Below, in pieces: positions 36,901-48,079 of a stretch of 64,000 bases of DNA. The stretch is from the NCBI GenBank assembly GCA_964036045.1, contig CAXIWF010000527.1, positions 1-64,000 on the forward strand. The letters are read 5' to 3'. The notes beneath the pieces were generated by a model. The model saw only the letters and a program-made list of their open reading frames with translations. It did not search any database and was not told where the DNA came from. The first letter of the stretch is position 1; each line of letters opens with the position of its first letter. Source of the stretch: Eutreptiella sp. 'Long Island Sound 2002' (Eukaryota; Euglenozoa; Euglenophyceae; Eutreptiales; Eutreptiaceae). Position numbers and translations under genes: made by a program.

Positions 36901-39900
36901 TCCCTTGTTCAGGGAGAGTCCAGGGTGGTGGGTCAGGCTGCAGAGTGTAGGCCACAGACACAGAACGTGTTCCCATGTTTTTGTCCCCGAAAACTTTGAA
37001 AATTTTGGGAAATTGATTTATGTCTATATGTCTACCCCAGCAATGCCTGGCCCTTGTGTATGGGCTCCCACCCCCTGGAGATCCCTTGTTCAGGGAGAGT
37101 CCAGGGTGGTGGGTCAGGCTGCAGAGTGTAGGCCACAGACACAGAACGTGTTCCCATGTTTTTGTGCCCGAAAACTTGGAAAATTTTAGGAAATTGTTTG
37201 ATGCCTATATGTCTACCCCAGCAATGCCTGGCCCTTGTGTATGGGCTCCCACCCCCTGGAGATCCCTTGTTCAGGGAGAGTCCAGGGTGGTGGGTCAGGC
37301 TGCAGAGTGTAGGCCACAGACACAGAACGTGTTCCCATGTTTTTGTCCCGGAAAACTTTGAAAATTTTAGGAAATTGATTTATGTCTATATGTCTACCCC
37401 AGCAATGCCTGGCCCTTGTGTATGGGCTCCCACCCCCTGGAGATCCCTTGTTCAGGGAGAGTCCAGGGTGGTGGGTCAGGCTGCAGAGTGTAGGCCACAG
37501 ACACAGAACGTGTTCCCATGTTTTTGTGCCCGAAAACTTTGAAAATTTTAGGAAATTGATTTATGCCTATATGTCTACCCCAGCAATGCCTGGCCCTTGT
37601 GTATGGGCTCCCACCCCCTGGAGATCCCTTGTTCAGGGAGAGTCCAGGGTGGTGGGTCAGGCTGCAGAGTGTAGGCCACAGACACAGAACGTGTTCCCAT
37701 GTTTTTGTCCCGGAAAACTTTGAAAATTTTGAGAAATTGTTTTATGCCTATATGTCTACCCCAGCAATGCCTGGCCCTTGTGTATGGGCTCCCACCCCCT
37801 GGAGATCCCTTGTTCAGGGAGAGTCCAGGGTGGTGGGTCAGGCTGCAGAGTGTAGGCCACAGACACAGAACGTGTTCCCATGTTTTTGTGCCTGAAAACT
37901 TCGAAAATTTTAGGAAATTGTTTTATGCCTATATGTCTACCCCAGCAATGCCTGGCCCTTGTGTATGGGCTCCCACCCCCTGGAGATCCCTTGTTCAGGG
38001 AGAGTCCAGGGTGGTGGGTCAGGCTGCAGAGTGTAGGCCACAGACACAGAACGTGTTCCCATGTTTTTGTGCCCGAAAAATTTGAAAATGTTAGGAAATT
38101 GTTTTATGCCTATATGTCTACCCCAGCAATGCCTGGCCCTTGTGTATGGGCTCCCACCCCCTGGAGATCCCTTGTTCAGGGAGAGTCCAGGGTGGTGGGT
38201 CAGGCTGCAGAGTGTAGGCCACAGACACAGAACGTGTTCCCATGTTTTTGTCCCCGAAAACTTGGAAAATTTTAGGAAATTGTTTTATGCCTATATGTCT
38301 ACCCCAGCAATGCCTGGCCCTTGTGTATGGGCTCCCACCCCCTGGAGATCCCTTGTTCAGGGAGAGTCCAGGGTGGTGGGTCAGGCTGCAGAGTGTAGGC
38401 CACAGACACAGAACATGTTCCCATGTTTTTGTGCCCGAAGACTTCGAAAATTTTAGGAAATTGTTTTATGCCTATATGTCTACCCCAGCAATGCCTGGCC
38501 CTTGTGTATGGGCTCCCACCCCCTGGAGATCCCTTGTTCAGGGAGAGTCCAGGGTGGTGGGTCAGGCTGCAGAGTGTAGGCCACAGACACAGAACGTGTT
38601 CCCATGTTTTTGTCCCCGAAAACTTTGAAAATTTTAGGAAATTGATTTATGTCTATATGTCTACCCCAGCAATGCCTGGCCCTTGTGTATGGGCTCCCAC
38701 CCCCTGGAGATCCCTTGTTCAGGGAGAGTCCAGGGTGGTGGGTCAGGCTGCAGAGTGTAGGCCACAGACACAGAACGTGTTCCCATGTTTTTGTGCCCGA
38801 AAACTTTGAAAATTTTAGGAAATTGTTTTATGCCTATATGTCTACCCCAGCAGTGCCTGGCCCTTGTGTATGGGCTCCCACCCCCTGGAGATCCCTTGTT
38901 CAGGGAGAGTCCAGGGTGGTGGGTCAGGCTGCAGAGTGTAGGCCACAGACACAGAACGTGTTCCCATGTTTTTGTGCCCGAAAACTTTGAAAATTTTAGG
39001 AAATTGTTTTATGCCTATATGTCTACCCCAGCAATGCCTGGCCCTTGTGTATGGGCTCCCACCCCCTGGAGATCCCTTGTTCAGGGAGAGTCCAGGGTGG
39101 TGGGTCAGGCTGCAGAGTGTAGGCCACAGACACAGAACGTGTTCCCATTGTTTTGTGCCTGAAAACTTTGAAAATTTTGAGAAATTGTTTTATGCCTATA
39201 TGTCTACCCCAGCAATGCCTGGCCCTTGTGTATGGGCTCCCACCCCCTGGAGATCCCTTGTTCAGGGAGAGTCCAGGGTGGTGGGTCAGGCTGCAGAGTG
39301 TAGGCCACAGACACAGAACGTGTTCCCATTCTTTTGTGCCAGAAAACTTTGAAAATTTTGAGAAATTGTTTTATGCCTATATGTCTACCCCAGCAATGCC
39401 TGGCCCTTGTGTATGGGCTCCCACCCCCTGGAGATCCCTTGTTCAGGGAGAGTCCAGGGTGGTGGGTCAGGCTGCAGAGTGTAGGCCACAGACACAGAAC
39501 GTGTTCCCATGTTTTTGTCCCGGAAAACTTTGAAAATTTTAGGAAATTGTTTTATGCCTATATGTCTACCCCAGCAGTGCCTGGCCCTTGTGTATGGGCT
39601 CCCACCCCCTGGAGATCCCTTGTTCAGGGAGAGTCCAGGGTGGTGGGTCAGGCTGCAGAGTGTAGGCCACAGACACAGAACGTGTTCCCATGTTTTTGTG
39701 CCCGAAAACTTTGAAAATTTTAGGAAATTGTTTTATGCCTATATGTCTACCCCAGCAATGCCTGCCCCTTGTGTATGGGCTCCCACCCCCTGGAGATCCC
39801 TTGTTCAGGGAGAGTCCAGGGTGGTGGGTCAGGCTGCAGAGTGTAGGCCACAGACACAGAACGTGTTCCCATTGTTTTGTGCCTGAAAACTTTGAAAATT

Positions 39901-41127
39901 TTAGGAAATTGTTTTATGCCTATATGTCTACCCCAGCAATGCCTGGCCCTTGTGTATGGGCTCCCACCCCCTGGAGATCCCTTGTTCAGGGAGAGTCCAG
40001 GGTGGTGGGTCAGGCTGCAGAGTGTAGGCCACAGACACAGAACGTGTTCCCATGTTTTTGTCCCCGAAAACTTTGAAAATTTTAGGAAATTGTTTTATGC
40101 CTATATGTCTACCCCAGCAATGCCTGGCCCTTGTGTATGGGCTCCCACCCCCTGGAGATCCCTTGTTCAGGGAGAGTCCAGGGTGGTGGGTCAGGCTGCA
40201 GAGTGTAGGCCACAGACACAGAACGTGTTCCCATGTTTTTGTCCCGGAAAACTTTGAAAATTTTGAGAAATTGTTTTATGCCTATATGTCTACCCCAGCA
40301 ATGCCTGGCCCTTGTGTATGGGCTCCCACCCCCTGGAGATCCCTTGTTCAGGGAGAGTCCAGGGTGGTGGGTCAGGCTGCAGAGTGTAGGCCACAGACAC
40401 AGAACGTGTTCCCATGTTTTTGTGCCCGAAGACTTCGAAAATTTTAGGAAATTGTTTTATGCCTATATGTCTACCCCAGCAATGCCTGGCCCTTGTGTAT
40501 GGGCTCCCACCCCCTGGAGATCCCTTGTTCAGGGAGAGTCCAGGGTGGTGGGTCAGGCTGCAGAGTGTAGGCCACAGACACAGAACGTGTTCCCATGTTT
40601 TTGTGCCCGAAAACTTTGAAAATTTTAGGAAATTGTTTTATGCCTATATGTCTACCCCAGCAATGCCTGGCCCTTGTGTATGGGCTCCCACCCCCTGGAG
40701 ATCCCTTGTTCAGGGAGAGTCCAGGGTGGTGGGTCAGGCTGCAGAGTGTAGGCCACAGACACAGAACGTGTTCCCATGTTTTTGTGCCTGAAAACTTGGA
40801 AAATTTTAGGAAATTGTTTTATGTCTATATGTCTACCCCAGCAATGCCTGGCCCTTGTGTATGGGCTCCCACCCCCTGGAGATCCCTTGTTCAGGGAGAG
40901 TCCAGGGTGGTGGGTCAGGCTGCAGAGTGTAGGCCACAGACACAGAACGTGTTCCCATGTTTTTGTGCCGGAAAACTTTGAAAATTTTAGGAAATTGTTT
41001 TATGCCTATATGTCTACCCCAGCAATGCCTGGCCCTTGTGTATGGGCTCCCACCCCCTGGAGATCCCTTGTTCAGGGAGAGTCCAGGGTGGTGGGTCAGG
41101 CTGCAGAGTGTAGGCCACAGACACAGA
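21944..41127 (+). repeat. 181-bp satellite array, about 106 monomers
   Basis: The monomer start TGTTCCCAT lies at 21945 and the last at 40950. The distance is 19,005 bp, exactly 105 x 181, so there is no net length change over the array. A last monomer of 178 bp ends at 41127. Each monomer has an A/T-rich block of phased A-tracts (GAAAACTTTGAAAATTTTAG, variable) and a GC-richer, nearly invariant block (CCACCCCCTGGAGATCCC onward) with a stem-loop. Most differences between monomers fall in the first 50 bp. Because 181 is not divisible by three, each monomer yields overlapping 110-131-codon frames. None is a gene. Confidence 0.97.
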
Positions 41128-41720
41128 GGCGGCCCAGCCTGGCGGGAAGACGGCCCAGCCTGGCGGGAAGACGGCCCAGCCTGGCGGGAAGACGGCCCAG
41201 CCTGGCGGGAAGATGGCCCAGCCTGGCGGGAAGTGGGCCCAGCCTGGCGGGAAGACGGCCCAGCCTGGCGGGAAGACGGCCCAGCCTGGCGGGAAGACGG
41301 CCCAGCCTGGCGGGAAGGCCCAGCCTGGCGGGAAGATGGCCCAGCCTGGCGGGAAGACGGCCCAGCCTGGCGGGAAGGCCCAGCCTGGCGGGCAGATGGC
41401 CCAGCCTGGCGGGAAGACCGCCTAGCCTGGCAGGAAGACGGCCCAGCCTGGCGGGAAGACGGCCCAGCTTGGCGGGAAGGCCCAGCCTGGCGGGAAAACG
41501 GCCCAGCCTGGTGGGAAGGCCCAGCCTGGCGGGAAGATGGCCCAGCCTGGCGGGAAGACGGCTCAGCCTGGCGGGAAGACGGCCCAGCCTGGTGGGAAGG
41601 CCCAGCCTGGCGGGAAGTCCCAGCCTGGCGGGAAGACAGCCCAGCCTAGTGGGAAAACGGCCCAGCCTGGCGGGAAGACGGCCCAGCCTGGTGGGGGAAG
41701 ACGGCCCAGCTTGGCGGGAG
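41128..41720 (+). repeat. GC-rich 21/15-bp minisatellite, right block
   Basis: The same GCCCAGCCTGGCGGGAAGAC(G) units resume immediately after the satellite and decay at about 41720. Unit type and orientation match the left block, so the satellite lies inside one minisatellite. Confidence 0.9.
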
Positions 41721-43626
41721 TGGGCACTACAGGGGTGGAAGGCTGCAACTGTGAGCAAGGGGAGAGGCATTCCACTTGCAGACCCCAAAACTGCCACCCC
41801 CCCCCCCCCGGCCTCTTTACACAGCCTTTACTGCAAGGCCCCCCACTTGCGAGGAGAGGAGAGTTCCCAATGACAATGTGGTAGGTACTACTCAGTGAAG
41901 GAATCAGGTGCCTCAGCCACTGGCCCATCTCAAAAATATCCATGAGCAAGACACAGGTCTACCCAATTAAATTCGAAGTCAAGTCGAGTCAGCACCCAAC
42001 GGCAGTCAGCGATGGACCTATGAGGGATTCCAATATCTAGAAAAAGGCGGGTTTGCGCTGCGAAACTTGTGAGTGAACGCTTGAGCGAACACATGGTGTT
42101 GGCGGAACGTTGGATTCAAATGTGACTTGGGTCAACAAAAGAACGGTGCTTGGGTGGACAGAGGTTTGCAAAGGGGAAAGATGTGGGGGGCTCACTATCT
42201 TTGCGAATCAATTGCAGGTAACAGATGACGGCCAATTAGCAATTGGCACACGGCTTGTACATTCCCCGCACCCCACCCTGATGAACCAGTTGGGGGTCAC
42301 AATCCACAACCCCTATCTCTTTGAGGGCTGCGTGTTTTGGTGGTCGAGAGTGGGACAAAACCTGTTTCTCAACAACACTGTGTCTCCGCATTTTCTCCCG
42401 CATTTTTCAATGCCTGTGCCGTTGTTTGCGCAGGACGGGGAAAGGAATGCCACATGTATGCGGGGGCAGGGGGGTCAGGAGTGATGAGATTTGACATTAT
42501 TTTTCCTGACGAGTAGCACCAGGTTTCTTTGCTCAGAGTGTGTCAATGACAGCACCAAACATATTGACCTTGAGGCGTGAGGTGTGGTCTGCCTGCATTT
42601 CCAGGTGTTGTTAGTTGCTAAACAGAAAGGAGGCCTTGCTGAAAATCGAGTTATGGGAAATTACCTGGCTGGATTGGCGCGCACTGATTTCCTGTACTGA
42701 CGACACGTTTTCACCTGGTGCAGCACACTCGTTGGTAACCTGCAGCAGGGGCCAGGTACTTCAGCTGATCGTTTTATCATGGGGCTTTGACCAAAATTTC
42801 CAACCAGCGTTACCAACCCTTCCTTCCATCCTGGCAAGCGCCACCCTTCCTTCTAGCAAGCATGCGGATGAAGAACACATACCAGGGCTGGGACTTGGGC
42901 TTGGCAGTGGGCTGGGGCTGTAACAACAGGCGAGGGCAAGGCTGTGTCTGTAGGTTTCTGGTCCTTTATCTGGCCATCCTCGTTAGGGGTTGGGAACGTG
43001 TTTTCCTCGCAGATCTCAGCCATAGCCGTGAAGTGTGCCCCCCCGTTGCCCATCCGGTGCATGAGTCTGCCCTCCATTACATGAGGTGTGCCACGCCTGG
43101 CTGGTCTGCGGGTGTCAACTCCCATATTGTGATCGTGAGATTCTTTCCGTGTTCCCAGTATTTACGCTTGATTTTCAGTTCTCTGTGGCTTCGCGTGTCT
43201 TTTATGGGGGGGGGGGGGCGGAAGGGTGTTGGGGAGGGGTGGAGGGGGTGGTGTGTGGGCACTGGATGTGGCAGTGGTGCCCCTGCCCCCATCCAAGGAG
43301 CACCTTCAGACGGGGCCTCCGCCACCGGGAGGAGTGGGGGATGCCCACCCAAATCGGGAAAAGGCGTTGGGGGGAGGGCGGTGGTCACATCACCTGCGCT
43401 ATAACTGATCGCCTCATCGCCACGTTCGATGCACATAATGTGCGGTTGGGGCGCGGGGGGGGCCTTGAGCCCCCAAAACATTTCTCTGGCGCCTTAACAG
43501 CCAACTGACCCCCCCCCGCCCCCGTGGGATATTCCCTCGAGAGCCGCCCTGTCGTGTGCTGACAACCGATAAACAGACCCTGTGGCACGCGAGGCATACT
43601 GCATCTCGTGGGCAAAGCCGACCCAC
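41721..43626. other. No confident gene
   Basis: Poly-C and poly-G runs occur at about 41799 and 43205. A minus-strand frame at 43125-42853 has protein-like stretches (for example MAEICEENTFPTPNEDGQ) and could be an exon of the gene represented further right, but I cannot link it. Confidence 0.35.
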
Positions 43627-43890
43627 CAGGAACAGTCGGGGCTATGCCACAAAAGCCCCCGTAGAACGCCCTTTCGGCATGTTTGGTCCAGTCCCAGTGG
43701 CAGTCTGCAGGGCTGACGCTGACTCTGAGATCGATTGCGCGCGCCTTCAGCCACATGATCTGGTCGCCATTACTGCCACAAGGGACGCCATGGTACTCCA
43801 CTCTTCCGCCGCTCTTTTCGACACACAACGCCTTGTAGTTGGTGTTGATGGTGAACGTCATCGAAGTGGAGCACATGGGCACAGGTGGGC
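43627..43890 (-). CDS. Candidate internal exon, unknown protein
   Basis: On the minus strand a strong acceptor (ATCTCTGTAG) at 43891-43892 opens an 88-codon stretch ending at a donor-like CCTG/GTGGGT. The peptide (for example TINTNYKALCVEKSGGRVEY, then CHWDWTKHAERAFYGG) has balanced composition, unlike the repeat-driven frames around it. Neighbouring frames give a plausible continuation in another phase beyond the donor. No domain is recognised. It may belong to the same minus-strand gene as the WD40 exon 1.4 kb upstream, but a trinucleotide repeat lies between. It could also be a chance frame. Confidence 0.3.
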
Positions 43891-43979
43891 CTACAGAGAT
43901 ATATGACGTGGCACAGGTACGGAGCCATGAAGCCGCATGTGGGCGGCCACAGACACCCCAAAATGGCACGTCCACAGTC

Positions 43980-44270
43980 ATGGAGACCACAACAACGACA
44001 AGACAACGACGACGACCACAACAACAACACAACTACTACTACCAGTACTACCACCACTACCACTGCTGCCACTACTACCACTACTACCACTGCTGCCACT
44101 ACTACTACTACCACCACAGCAAAAACAACGCTAACAACAACGATGACAATGACGACGACGACACTAGCCACAGCCGCAACGGCGACGTCAGGAGCAGTGA
44201 CAACGAAGACGGCAATGACGGCGGCGACAACGTCAGGCGTAGCAACAGCATCAGCAGCAACAACAACAGA
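43980..44270. repeat. Degenerate ACN trinucleotide repeat
   Basis: Long runs of ACA, ACT, ACC and ACG triplets (CTACTACTACCAGTACTACC and similar), turning into ACGATGACAATGACG-like triplets. The poly-Thr, poly-Tyr/His and poly-Val frames here are by-products. Confidence 0.9.
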
Positions 44271-45020
44271 CCGCTAGCCGACCTCAGAAACGCTGTCCGT
44301 CGACCGCTACCCACCGTGTGGTCACCGCCGAACGCCGTCCCTTCAGCGGCAAATGCCGTTTCTCATCCGCCAATCGCCGTCAAAGCGCCGCCAAGAAGCA
44401 GAAGCCAATGACAAGCCAACGGCAGTGTGACGTGGGCTTGTGGGCAATCACCAACAAACCCACACGCTAGGGAACCAGAGCAACAAAAAAAACGCGGTGC
44501 CATGCGGAAGGTACTCTCGAGGGTGGTACAGTCCAGCCCCGACCCCAACCCGCCGCGGCATGAGCATGGGGCCCGGGGGGGGGGGGGGGGGATTTGTGAA
44601 TTCCCTTTTCAATTGTGAGCATTTTGAAAGATACACAAGTGAAGAAATCCCATTCCCCATTCCCCATGAATGAAAACAAAATTAAAGTCAGGGACCTGCG
44701 CGTGCAGTTTCATCGGCTCGATTGCCCTACGGGCCTTTCCCATTGGCAAAACTGCTGTTGGCGCAGGTTGGGGGACATGCAGAGGGAGGGTGGGGTGTGT
44801 GTGCCACAAGAGCTGAAAGAGTATGCCGGCTGATACTTCAGGGTGTACGTACATGTTCGCCTTTTGAGGAGGAAATCCTCCACTCGTGGATGGGTGGGTT
44901 CATTGTCCACCCATTGGGTTGGGGGAGAAGGAGCGAGATGTGGGAAGCTGCTCGGCTACCCCTAACAACCGGGGAAGATTCATTTTGCGGAATCAGAGTG
45001 GGACAGTTGTTCCGCTACTC
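44271..45020. other. No confident gene; a 16-base G-run
   Basis: A G-run lies at about 44575-44590. Frames on both strands are short and lack domains. A minus-strand donor-like sequence (ACTTGTGAGTAG near 45022) may end an exon of the WD40 gene. Confidence 0.35.
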
Positions 45021-45254
45021 ACAAGTGCTGCCCCTTGGCGTCCCTCCCATGCAGGTGCCGGCGGGGCGGGGGGATGGGGTCCAGCGTACACGTAACCCCC
45101 CTTCACCCTCTGCTGTTGCAAGGGCGCGCCTGCCCGACGCGCACCCTGCGCACAGGCGACAGCAGTTGTCGTCCAGGGACGGGCCCGGTTTTGCTGTTTG
45201 CATTTCCCAGACGCAGAAGGCAGGAAATGCGCTCTTCGGGGCCCCACGGCCTCA

Positions 45255-45770
45255 TCATGCCTGCCACACGCGCAGAGAGGCCCTGCACTGTGCACCTCCT
45301 TGCGTCTCGAACACCCGGATCTCTGAGCCAGGCCGCCCTTGTGGAAGGAACTTGTCCTTGGGCCCAGGCCCGGCCCGCGATAAGACGTGGAACTTCCGAG
45401 ACGTGGTCCCGCCGCCCATGACAGGCCGCCAGACTTTGATGGTGTTGTCGGTGCTGCCTGAGGCCACGTAATCGCCGTCAGCAGACCATGCCACCGCCGT
45501 GACAGGCCCCCCGTGGCTCTCTTCAGACACCAGAGCGGCCCCAGGGATATCCCAGATCTCGACGTCGCCGTTGCGGACGCCCGCCACGATGCCACTGCCG
45601 TCCGGGGAATAGGCCAGGGCATTGATCGCCTGGGCGCAGGAAAGGGAGCAGCTGTGCGCCAGGTCTGCGGCAGTGGTCCGCAGTTTGTCGTGCCAACACG
45701 GGTGCCCCCCATGCCAGTCATAGATTAGCAGAAAGTGCCGACCGTGTGCCGGCATGCGCCAACCATGCAC
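45255..45770 (-). CDS. WD40-repeat exon or fragment
   Basis: A minus-strand frame with two clear WD40 blades in tandem: AINALAYSPDG...GDVEIWDI and PVTAVAWSADGDYVASGS...TIKVWRP. A weaker EIRVFETQ segment follows. WD40 blades build beta-propellers that act as protein-binding platforms, and a propeller needs about seven, so this is one exon of a larger gene or a remnant. An acceptor-like TGCGCCCAG precedes the first blade at about 45640, and the true exon may start there. The frame stops at 45255. The same strand stays open in another frame to about 45020, where a donor-like site occurs. The partner domains cannot be seen. Confidence 0.5.
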   Translation of the reverse strand: MHGWRMPAHGRHFLLIYDWHGGHPCWHDKLRTTAADLAHSCSLSCAQAINALAYSPDGSGIVAGVRNGDVEIWDIPGAALVSEESHGGPVTAVAWSADGDYVASGSTDNTIKVWRPVMGGGTTSRKFHVLSRAGPGPKDKFLPQGRPGSEIRVFETQGGAQCRASLRVWQA

Positions 45771-46337
45771 CTACTATCCGCCTACCATGTGCATTCCACG
45801 GGCCTGGTATGTCAGCACCGCACACAGCACCACACTCAGGACGACACGTGGCGTTCGATTTTCCAAGATTTGAGGTTTTGAGAGGGTCTGCGCTTGCAAA
45901 ACTCTCTCTATGGACCTATTATTCACTGACTAACTGCCCGCTACGAATCTGTTTTGACCAGGCACAACCTGAGCCTACGTGTACAAGGCACTTTGGTGGT
46001 GCCGCCTTACTTGCCCTTGTGCAAGAATGACATGGCTGTGCTTGCATGCCATCCATATGCAGGCAGTTCTTCAGGGGCTTGAGCAAAGGATTTCCGTAAA
46101 CCACTCGTATGATCCATGCGAAAAGTTCAACCGAGCATGCTGACACAGACGTTGGCGGAGGACACAATAAGCCATGTGAATTCAAAACAACTTGTCGAAC
46201 TCGGACGAAATACGAATCCGCACAAAACGTCACACTGTGCGTGGGAGTCGTTGACGTCACACACACGTCAATAATTCAGCAACGAAGGAACGAAACATAC
46301 ATCGCACGTATGCCGATGAGCTTGGGTGTTGCGCTGT
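45771..46337. other. No gene seen
   Basis: Intergenic between the minus-strand WD40 fragment and the plus-strand coiled-coil gene, so it would hold divergent promoters if both are live. I see no convincing TATA box or other element. Confidence 0.4.
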
Positions 46338-46338
46338 G

Positions 46339-46370
<32 letters not shown>

Positions 46371-46373
46371 ATT
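46338..46373 (+). repeat. (GT)n microsatellite
   Basis: An alternating GT tract (GTGCGTGTGTGTGTGTGTGT and on) ending in ATTAG directly before the ATG of the next gene. Confidence 0.95.
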
Positions 46374-46375
46374 AG

Positions 46376-47605
46376 ATGGAAGCGAACAACGCAGAGCGGA
46401 AGTACTGCGAGGAATGCCTGAAAGCCATGCGGCCGAGGGAGCGAGAAGGACAAAGCTTTCTTCAGTGCCGCACGTGCCGAACAACTGTGGGGATCACCAA
46501 AGAGGAGATGGAGGCCAAGAAGACGGAGATGAAGAAGGAGAACGAGGCGAAGAAAAAGAAAAAAACGAACAAGAAGAAGAAAACGAACGGAAACAAAGAG
46601 GACCGTGAAAAGGGGGAACAGGACAGGAGCAAACGCCGACGAGTGGACAGTGAACGAGAGAGGGAAAGGGAACAGGAAAGACACAGGGATAGTGAACGAG
46701 AGAGGGAAAGGGAACAGGAAAGACACAGGGATAGTGAACGAGAGAGGGAAAGGGGGCAGGATTTACACAAGGAACGCGTGCTTGGGATGATTGAGTTCTA
46801 TCAGTTGACGAGGGAGTTGGACGCGCGCAAGGCGGAAGAAGCAAGGGCTCGGGAGAGGAAGAGGGAAGAGGAGTGGAGGAGGGAGAAGGAGGCAGAGAGA
46901 AAGAAGCTGGAGGGGGAGAGAAAGAGAATGGAGGAAGACATAAAGAAGAAGGAGGAGGAGTGGAACAGGGAGAAGGAGGCAAAAAGAAAGAAGCAGGAAG
47001 AGGAATGGAACAAGAAGAGGGAAAAAGAAAGAAAGGAAGTGGAGGCAGAGAGGAAGAAGGAACAAGAGGAACACAAGAGGAAACTGGCCACTATGGTTGC
47101 TACCCAACAGCAGCAGCGCGCGCTGGCGGAGAAACTGGAGAAGTCGAGGCAAGTGCTGCAAAGGGCCCACTGGAACCGCGACGAGGAGCTCAGGCGGGCA
47201 AAGCACAAGCAGGAGTGGGCAGACAAAAAGAAGGAAAAGGAAGGAGAGCTGAAGCAAACAGAAGACCAGATAAAGCAAGCGCAAATGTTGCTCAAGAGTC
47301 TGGTGGAGAGGGCGGAGAGGGCAGCCAATGAGGACGGGACAAAGGGTGGGAAGGAGAAGAGACCTAAACCCAAACCCAAACCAGTTCAGTATTACATTGT
47401 CGAAGAGAAGATTGCTGGTGGCAACAATGCCCCTCGCCCCAGCCCCCAGGAGGTGATTGATGTGGATGAGGAAAACAGTGGTGTCCCATCCCCTCCGGCC
47501 CCAGAAACCAATCCAGAAACCAACCAACCTTCACTGGATGGCAGTAGTGCAAGTCTGCCACCCTCTGAATCTGAGACCAGTGAACCCAGCCCCAGCTCCA
47601 GGTAA
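46376..47605 (+). CDS. Zinc-ribbon and charged coiled-coil protein, unknown function
   Basis: 409 codons starting at an ATG two bases after the GT microsatellite. Residues 11-34 hold C-x2-C-x16-C-x2-C, a zinc-ribbon-like knuckle. Residues 50-125 are Lys/Glu/Arg-rich and include three 14-residue SEREREREQERHRD-type repeats (42-bp DNA units starting at 46649, 46691 and 46733). Residues 135-325 form a long charged, heptad-like coiled coil. The tail is Pro/Ser/Glu-rich and acidic. The last codons sit in CAG/GTAATC, a possible splice donor, so the frame may continue by splicing and the TAA may be intronic. The purine-rich strand makes open frames likely by chance, but the Cys motif and the non-repetitive ends support a real gene. 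No family is recognised; nuclear or chromatin scaffolding would be a guess. Confidence 0.55.
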   Translation: MEANNAERKYCEECLKAMRPREREGQSFLQCRTCRTTVGITKEEMEAKKTEMKKENEAKKKKKTNKKKKTNGNKEDREKGEQDRSKRRRVDSEREREREQERHRDSEREREREQERHRDSERERERGQDLHKERVLGMIEFYQLTRELDARKAEEARARERKREEEWRREKEAERKKLEGERKRMEEDIKKKEEEWNREKEAKRKKQEEEWNKKREKERKEVEAERKKEQEEHKRKLATMVATQQQQRALAEKLEKSRQVLQRAHWNRDEELRRAKHKQEWADKKKEKEGELKQTEDQIKQAQMLLKSLVERAERAANEDGTKGGKEKRPKPKPKPVQYYIVEEKIAGGNNAPRPSPQEVIDVDEENSGVPSPPAPETNPETNQPSLDGSSASLPPSESETSEPSPSSR

Positions 47606-47990
47606 TCCGCTTTTGTGTTTGGCATGTTGTTTTTTGATTCTGTGGCCTGGTATTGATTGGTTCGCTGTGAATGAGCCGTTTTTTTCTTTGGCTGTCGGCA
47701 GGACATTTTTAAGTGCATGTGGCTGAACCTTGTGCTTCTTTGTTGTCTGAGTGTGACCAGTTATATAATTTTGAAGAGAATGTTGCTGGTGGCAGCAATG
47801 CCCCTTGCCCGTGGTGTCCCATTCCCTCTGAATCCGAGACCAGTGATCCCACTTACTCTTGGGATTATATTCTGCTGAACAGTTCAATGGGTTTGGTAAG
47901 GGTGATTTGCTGTTGTGTTTCGCGTGTTGATTTTTGATTCTCTGGCCTGGTATAGATTGCGTCCCATTTGGCATTTGGCATTCAAAACAA
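47606..47990 (+). pseudogene. Decayed duplicate of the coiled-coil gene's 3' end
   Basis: 47760-47960 repeats the order of 47390-47665 with many substitutions and deletions. Shared landmarks are TTGAAGAGAA(T/G), GTTGCTGGTGGCAGCAATGC, GGTGTCCCAT, TCCGAGACCAGTGATCCC and TTTTTGATTCTSTGGCCTGG. The copy has no long open frame. It marks a tandem duplication across the end of the upstream gene, or an alternative terminal exon that has decayed. Confidence 0.7.
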
Positions 47991-47999
47991 ACATCGACA

Positions 48000-48072
48000 A
48001 ATCCTGAAGTTTGAGAAATCGCAAATCCTGAAGTTTGAGAACTCGCAAATCCTGAAGTTTGAGAAATCGCAA
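48000..48072 (+). repeat. 24-bp direct repeat, three copies
   Basis: Three consecutive copies of AATCCTGAAGTTTGAGAAAT plus CGCA, the middle one with one change (GAACTCGC). Confidence 0.9.
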
Positions 48073-48079
48073 ATTTGAT

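Noticed and set aside
22133-41000. More than 100 overlapping plus-strand frames of 110-131 codons
   Set aside because: They are frame-shifted readings of the 181-bp satellite. Each monomer shifts the frame by one base, so the series carries no independent coding evidence.
21944-41127. CRISPR array
   Set aside because: Repeats are contiguous 181-bp monomers without unique spacers, in a eukaryotic context.
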